DNA of 24,125 nt from RGIG5675 sp050943435 (GTDB lineage Bacteria > Bacillota > Clostridia > Oscillospirales > Ruminococcaceae). The first letter of the stretch is position 1. Every line of letters begins with the position of its first letter. Positions 20,527 through 24,125 of this stretch are shown one piece after another. Made by a program: the position numbers and the translations under genes. Location of the stretch: NCBI GenBank assembly GCA_050943435.1, contig JBMNPE010000017.1, forward strand, positions 1-24,125, read 5' to 3'. The notes below the pieces were generated by a model, which saw only the letters and a program-made list of their open reading frames with translations, did no database searches and was not told the DNA's origin.

Positions 20527-21711
20527 ATGAACAAAAGTGCTTGGGACAACATGCTTCGTAGGGAAGTCATGAGTCTTCCAGAACTTGGAACTCACCTTCT
20601 CAACGACAACATCGAGACCACGCCCGACTACGGCGGGATACGCCTGGCCCTTTCAACACCGGATCTTGAGAAGGCCAAGAAAGTCATTCTCACCGGATGC
20701 GGAGACAGCTACTGCGCAGCAGTTGCCGGGGCAAGGGCATTCCGTCTTCTCGGAAAAGGCGTCGATGCTGTTTCCATGCCGATAGTCGAGTATACGAGGG
20801 AATATCCCTCATCTCTAATCGGCACAGAGCCTCAGAATCCCCTCGTCTACATCATCTCGAAGAGCGGCGGCCCTTCACGCTGCAGGGAAGCCGCGAAGAG
20901 GACCAACGAGGTCAACCTCGGAGGACTCAGTGTTGCAGTCACTGCCACTCCAGACTCCCCTCTCGCAAAGGAATGCAGAAGGATTGTGCAGGTCGACGTG
21001 CCTGATCTCGAAAACGAGTTCAATGAAGCCATTCCGGGCTGCCGCAGCTACTATGCATCGATATATGCTGTATTCTCTCAGGCAATCCGCATGGGAGAGG
21101 TAAAAGGCGTCTATCCGATGTCTCTCGCAAGCAAGATGCGCAATGCCACACAGGAATATGCAGCAGCGGTAATTGAGAATATCGAGCCCGTCGATGAACA
21201 GATGTTTGAGCTCGCAAACGAGTGGAAGAAGCTCGACACTTTCGAGTTCGTCTCCTCCGGAGCCGACATGGCCACAGCGTGGTTCTCAGCTGCAAAGATC
21301 TATGAAGCCACCGGTGATTTTGCGACATATGAGAACGCAGAGGAATTCTGCCATATCAACTATTTCGCCGACAAGCCCAAGAATATAGGGACCGTCTTCA
21401 TGATAAACAGCGGTGATCCCAGCTATCCGAGATTCAAGGGATCTGTGGAAGCATCCGTCGGACTCGGTCGTCCGACGCTCGTCGTCACTGATGCTCCAAA
21501 AGAGGATTTCCCTGAAGGTGCTATTGTCTGCACTCTCCCCTCCCCGAAATTCTACTGGGAGATGCCGATTGCCCACTATGTGCCCGTCTGCCTGTTCGCC
21601 GGCTATCTCGCGAAGGCGAAGGACGTGGCAATGTTCAGGACCGATCTTCCGAAGATCTTCAAGCCGGATGGAAACCAGCTCCGCTCCAGCGCGGTAAAAG
21701 TTGTCAAGTGA
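20527..21711 (+). CDS. SIS-domain protein 1 (GlmS/FrlB-type double SIS fold)
   Basis: The 394-residue protein has two SIS domains and no glutaminase domain, the layout of fructosamine-phosphate deglycases (FrlB, GfrF) and AgaS-like enzymes. SIS-1 starts ILTGCGDSYCAAVAG (54-68) and has the phosphate-binding ISKSGGPSRC (110-119, comparable to SQSGET of GlmS). SIS-2 has FVSSGADMATAWFSAAKIYE from residue 241 and ENAEEFCHINYF (269-280), where Glu/His occupy the region of the catalytic loop in GlmS. Such enzymes isomerise or deglycate amino-sugar phosphates in the cytoplasm; the substrate is unknown. Ribosome site TGGAGG precedes the ATG. Sixteen bp separate it from YjbQ1. It is a diverged paralogue of SIS2 two genes downstream. 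Confidence 0.88.
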   Translation: MNKSAWDNMLRREVMSLPELGTHLLNDNIETTPDYGGIRLALSTPDLEKAKKVILTGCGDSYCAAVAGARAFRLLGKGVDAVSMPIVEYTREYPSSLIGTEPQNPLVYIISKSGGPSRCREAAKRTNEVNLGGLSVAVTATPDSPLAKECRRIVQVDVPDLENEFNEAIPGCRSYYASIYAVFSQAIRMGEVKGVYPMSLASKMRNATQEYAAAVIENIEPVDEQMFELANEWKKLDTFEFVSSGADMATAWFSAAKIYEATGDFATYENAEEFCHINYFADKPKNIGTVFMINSGDPSYPRFKGSVEASVGLGRPTLVVTDAPKEDFPEGAIVCTLPSPKFYWEMPIAHYVPVCLFAGYLAKAKDVAMFRTDLPKIFKPDGNQLRSSAVKVVK

Positions 21712-21727
21712 TCAAGGAGGACGCGTT

Positions 21728-22144
21728 ATGAAATTCTATGAAAGAAAAGTTGACCTCAAGAAGAATGGCGTCGTCCGTCTTACGGACTGGGTCGAGGAAT
21801 GCGTAAGGGACAGCGGAGTAAAGAACGGAGTCGCCTTCCTGAATGCCCCTCACACCACCAGCGGCATTGCAGTTGCCCCTGATATGCTGAAGGACGAAGA
21901 GCTGCAGGACCTGCAGGAAGGTTTTGCCAGGATAATCCCCGCCAGGGTCACCTACGGCCATCAGTTCGACAATACTACCGACATGGCAGGGCATTCAAAG
22001 GCCGCCATCATGAATACCCACCTTGCCCTGATAATAGAAGACGGCGAGGTAGTAAAGGGCGATGACCAGGGGATATATTTCCTCGAATTCGACGGGCCCA
22101 GGCTCCAGAAGTGCTGGCTCGCCGTATATGAAGATGCGGAATAA
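21728..22144 (+). CDS. YjbQ/UPF0047 family protein, copy 1
   Basis: The 138-residue protein is close to the usual family length and keeps every family hallmark: NAPHTTSGI (His42), TYGHQ (His78), DMAGHSKAA (His89), DQGIYFLEFDGPR (114-125). YjbQ proteins are trimeric beta-barrels; E. coli YjbQ complements a thiamine-phosphate synthase defect when overproduced, but their natural role is unresolved. AAGGAGGA lies 6 bp before ATG 21728, which is preferred to an upstream in-frame start without a site. It sits 16 bp after SIS1 and 14 bp before SIS2, so co-expression with the SIS proteins is close to certain. The genomic setting suggests a role connected to sugar-phosphate or amino-conjugate chemistry rather than thiamine, for which no gene is present. 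Confidence 0.93.
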   Translation: MKFYERKVDLKKNGVVRLTDWVEECVRDSGVKNGVAFLNAPHTTSGIAVAPDMLKDEELQDLQEGFARIIPARVTYGHQFDNTTDMAGHSKAAIMNTHLALIIEDGEVVKGDDQGIYFLEFDGPRLQKCWLAVYEDAE

Positions 22145-22158
22145 GGAGGAATCCGGAA

Positions 22159-23268
22159 ATGAGTGAAAATCTGATCATAGAACAGTCAAAGAACCTTCTG
22201 GATCTCGCCGATACCATGATTGACGACCTGGACAGCAAGATTTCCAGGCTGTACTCTGACAGCGAGCTGCGCTCCTTCAAGAGCGCATTCCTCACCGGCT
22301 GCGGTGACAGCTATATTGCAGGCCCTGCCGCAAAGGAGGCCTTTGAGGAATTCTCCGGAATCCCATGCGAGCCGTGCCTCTCAATAGACGCCACGTACCA
22401 TCTTCCAGAAGACAAGTTCACAAAGTCCACATACAAGACTCTGGCCATAGGCATCTCAATCTCAGGAACTGCGGCAGGAACCGTGAATGCCATGATGAAC
22501 TGCTCAAAGCTCGGTGCCGAGACCCTGGCCGTTACAGAAAACATCAATTCACCCCTGGCCCGCAGATGCGGGAAAATCCTTGAGCTCTCCCCCTCTCCCG
22601 CGGCGGTTGTGCCGGGAACAAAGACTTATTTTTCCAGCATTCTTGCTCTTGTCATGATTGCCCTGCACATCGGTGTCGCAAATGGAAATATAAGTGCATT
22701 TGATTCAGACAGGGTCAAGGATGAGATCAGGGAGTACTGCTCCAAGTTTAAGAAAAAGATTTCCTCCATCAATGAGCAGACAGAGGAAATTGCCAAGGCC
22801 TTCAAGAAGTGCAAGCATCTCGAGTTCGTTGGAGCAGGCTCCGACTATGCTTCCGCCTGGTTCGGAAGAGCCAAGGCTTATGAGGCTTTTGGATGGGTCT
22901 GCACTGCCGAAAATGCTGAAGACTGGATGCATGTCAACTACTTTGCAAGAAGGCCGAAGGAGCTTGCCTGTGTAGTCCTTCTCACCAAGGGCAATCCGGC
23001 CAATTCCAGAATCATGGAGGACCTCTCCACCATGAAGGACATCAAGCGTCCTACGATGATAATCACCGATTTCGGGAAGGATTATCCTAAGGGCATGTAC
23101 GTGGTCAAGATCCCGAAGGCTCCGGAGAGATTCCTCTCCCCGCTTCTCCAGATTCTGCCGATTACGCTGCTCTGCGGACATCTCTCCGATGAGTTCGGCG
23201 TCCCGTTCTTCAGGAACTTCGAAGCTCCATGGAATAATGACGGCTACATCCGCTTTAAGGAGGGCTGA
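22159..23268 (+). CDS. SIS-domain protein 2 (paralogue of SIS1)
   Basis: The 369-residue double-SIS protein is a paralogue of SIS1 but diverged in SIS-1. The shared FLTGCGDSYIAGPA (44-57) is kept, while the phosphate loop is ISISGTAAGT (99-108) instead of ISKSGGPSRC. SIS-2 is more similar between the copies: EFVGAGSDYASAWFGRAKAY here, and ENAEDWMHVNYF (251-262) aligning with ENAEEFCHINYF. The two copies may therefore use different substrates, or form a hetero-oligomer with one catalytic and one regulatory partner. AAGGAGGA precedes the ATG; only 3 bp separate its stop from YjbQ2. Nothing in the sequence names the sugar. No glutaminase or kinase domain is attached. Confidence 0.88.
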   Translation: MSENLIIEQSKNLLDLADTMIDDLDSKISRLYSDSELRSFKSAFLTGCGDSYIAGPAAKEAFEEFSGIPCEPCLSIDATYHLPEDKFTKSTYKTLAIGISISGTAAGTVNAMMNCSKLGAETLAVTENINSPLARRCGKILELSPSPAAVVPGTKTYFSSILALVMIALHIGVANGNISAFDSDRVKDEIREYCSKFKKKISSINEQTEEIAKAFKKCKHLEFVGAGSDYASAWFGRAKAYEAFGWVCTAENAEDWMHVNYFARRPKELACVVLLTKGNPANSRIMEDLSTMKDIKRPTMIITDFGKDYPKGMYVVKIPKAPERFLSPLLQILPITLLCGHLSDEFGVPFFRNFEAPWNNDGYIRFKEG

Positions 23269-23271
23269 GAA

Positions 23272-23676
23272 ATGCTGATAAAATCACTCACTTTCGAGAC
23301 TGAATATGAGCGCTGCTACGATATAACAGCCTATGTTCAGGAACTTGTTGATAAATCCGGAGTCAAGGACGGGGTCTGCGTCGTAACAGCCAGAGACTGG
23401 TGCGTCGGACTCGGGCTCCCCTCAAAGTATGACAAAAAGGGCTGGGTCGACACCATGGACGACATGCACAGGCTCATAGCTGACAGGGTTGACTTCAAGA
23501 ATCAGTCCTGCAGTCCTCGCGATGAGGCTGCCAAGCTCAGGGCCGCATTCCTGGGCTCGCATTCCGACATCATCGTCCGCGACGGGAAGCTGGTTCTGGG
23601 CAATTCCCAGGGCCTTCTCCTCCACGAGTTCGGCTTCGACGGAAATGAAAGAACCATTGACGTCTGCATAATGTGA
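23272..23676 (+). CDS. Degenerate YjbQ/UPF0047 paralogue, copy 2 (catalytic residues lost)
   Basis: The 134-residue protein keeps the YjbQ frame: a TFETEYERCYDITAYVQELV opening like copy 3, KSGVKDGVCVV, then IIVRDGKLVLGNSQGLLLHE near the end. However, HTTSG is TARDWCVG with Asp42 where His42 belongs, the second His is Asn77, the GH of the third motif is Ala87-Lys88, and EFDGPR is FGFDGNER. All three histidines that copies 1 and 3 share are gone, yet the frame is intact, with an AAGGAGGG site 7 bp before the ATG. It looks like a maintained pseudoenzyme, possibly a structural subunit in mixed trimers, rather than a decaying gene. It lies 3 bp after SIS2 and 12 bp before copy 3. Confidence 0.8.
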   Translation: MLIKSLTFETEYERCYDITAYVQELVDKSGVKDGVCVVTARDWCVGLGLPSKYDKKGWVDTMDDMHRLIADRVDFKNQSCSPRDEAAKLRAAFLGSHSDIIVRDGKLVLGNSQGLLLHEFGFDGNERTIDVCIM

Positions 23677-23688
23677 GGAGTGTGCGAC

Positions 23689-24093
23689 ATGTATAAGACT
23701 ATTAAATTCACTACTGATTACAACGGCGTCAGGGACATTACAGGCGATGTAGAGGACTTCGTAAAGGAATCAGGCCTCGAGAACGGCTTCGTGATCATCC
23801 ATGACCCTCACACCACCGGCTCGATAGGCATCGGCAGCTCCGACGACGGCTTCGGCGAGGACTTCATGCTGGAGATGGATAAAATGGTCCCGATTACCAA
23901 TTCATTCCACCAGCCAGACACTCCGTTCGCTGCTGCAGGCCATATCAAGACAGCCATAGTGGGAACCAATCTTTCCGTGATTGTAAAGGACGGTGAGCTC
24001 GTCCTGGGGGACGGGAAGGCAATACTCTTCTATGAGTTCGACGGGCCGAGAATGAGAAAAGTCTTTCTCAAGGCCGTAAAGGGAGTTAAATAA
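23689..24093 (+). CDS. YjbQ/UPF0047 family protein, copy 3
   Basis: The 134-residue protein retains the active-type residues: HDPHTTGSIGIG (His41), SFHQP (His74), AAGHIKTA (His85) and YEFDGPRMRK. Its N-terminus resembles copy 2 (TIKFTTDYNGVRDITGDVED against SLTFETEYERCYDITAYVQE) more than copy 1, so copies 2 and 3 probably come from a later duplication. GAGGAG at 23675-23680 lies 8 bp before ATG 23689, chosen over the in-frame GTG at 23680, which overlaps that site. It is the last gene visible. The 32 bases after it to the window end show no complete terminator, so the unit may continue. The family role is unresolved; the enzyme-like residues suggest it is active. Confidence 0.93.
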   Translation: MYKTIKFTTDYNGVRDITGDVEDFVKESGLENGFVIIHDPHTTGSIGIGSSDDGFGEDFMLEMDKMVPITNSFHQPDTPFAAAGHIKTAIVGTNLSVIVKDGELVLGDGKAILFYEFDGPRMRKVFLKAVKGVK

Positions 24094-24125
24094 TAATTCT
24101 CAGCAGCCGGCACCAGTGAATTCAC

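Noticed and set aside
23272..23676. YjbQ copy 2 as a pseudogene
   Set aside because: The frame is uninterrupted, full length, with a strong ribosome site and tight spacing; only active-site residues differ, so it is better described as a pseudoenzyme.
1..24125. CRISPR arrays, tRNA or rRNA genes, insertion sequences, phage genes
   Set aside because: No regular direct repeats, tRNA cloverleaf-like segments, transposase or integrase motifs, or terminal inverted repeats were seen.

Overview
The window looks like chromosome from an anaerobic Gram-positive bacterium, probably class Clostridia. The indications are a CIRCE operator, lipoproteins with Gram-positive style lipoboxes, strong AGGAGG ribosome binding sites with some GTG/TTG starts, a DUF3048 lipoprotein, a DUF4342 protein, a glutamate dehydrogenase whose catalytic residues fall at the same numbers as in the Clostridium symbiosum enzyme, and heavy use of AGG for arginine. 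A Clostridiales Family XIII type organism (Mogibacterium/Anaerovorax relatives) is possible, but the sequence alone does not settle this. Coding density is high. No intergenic gap exceeds about 265 bp, and I see no tRNA, rRNA, CRISPR array, insertion sequence or phage gene.

Layout. Positions 1-3364 (minus strand) hold a four-gene run: TSUP permease, MATE exporter, a small radical SAM protein of the TatD-associated type, and a HAD phosphatase cut by the window edge. Positions 3519-8098 (plus) carry a PfkB sugar kinase and then a stress-like block: a DUF308 membrane protein, a DUF4342 protein and the protease Lon. Lon is preceded by a near-perfect CIRCE operator on a sigma-A type promoter, so HrcA control is likely. 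A similar 19-bp motif lies about 70-76 bp before both the DUF308 and DUF4342 genes. Positions 8171-14441 are mixed single genes: gdhA, a DUF3048 lipoprotein, an HD-domain hydrolase, an unusual stand-alone TrpF-like barrel with a TTG start, a membrane protein coupled to an SRAP (YedK-type) DNA-protein crosslink protein, and a zinc-ribbon membrane protein. Several are separated by strong, partly bidirectional terminators. Positions 14513-16976 (minus) hold tatD, a conserved hypothetical protein and trpS.

The most unusual part is 16977-24125 (plus). A regulated-looking intergenic region (dyad around a -10 box, then a terminator-like hairpin) leads into an ornithine-cyclodeaminase/SbnB-type dehydrogenase, an amino-acid-binding lipoprotein without its permease or ATPase, and a class I aminotransferase. 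After a 201-bp gap with a perfect palindrome and a second terminator-like hairpin come five tightly packed genes: SIS1, YjbQ1, SIS2, YjbQ2, YjbQ3. The two SIS proteins are duplicated double-SIS proteins of the GlmS/FrlB fold. The three YjbQ (UPF0047) proteins are paralogues, and the middle one has lost all three conserved histidines while remaining an intact, well-translated ORF. I infer an uncharacterised pathway for an amino-acid/amino-sugar conjugate (for example a glycated amino acid), with YjbQ proteins as possible hetero-oligomeric partners of the SIS enzymes. That function is inference; the gene arrangement is what the sequence shows.
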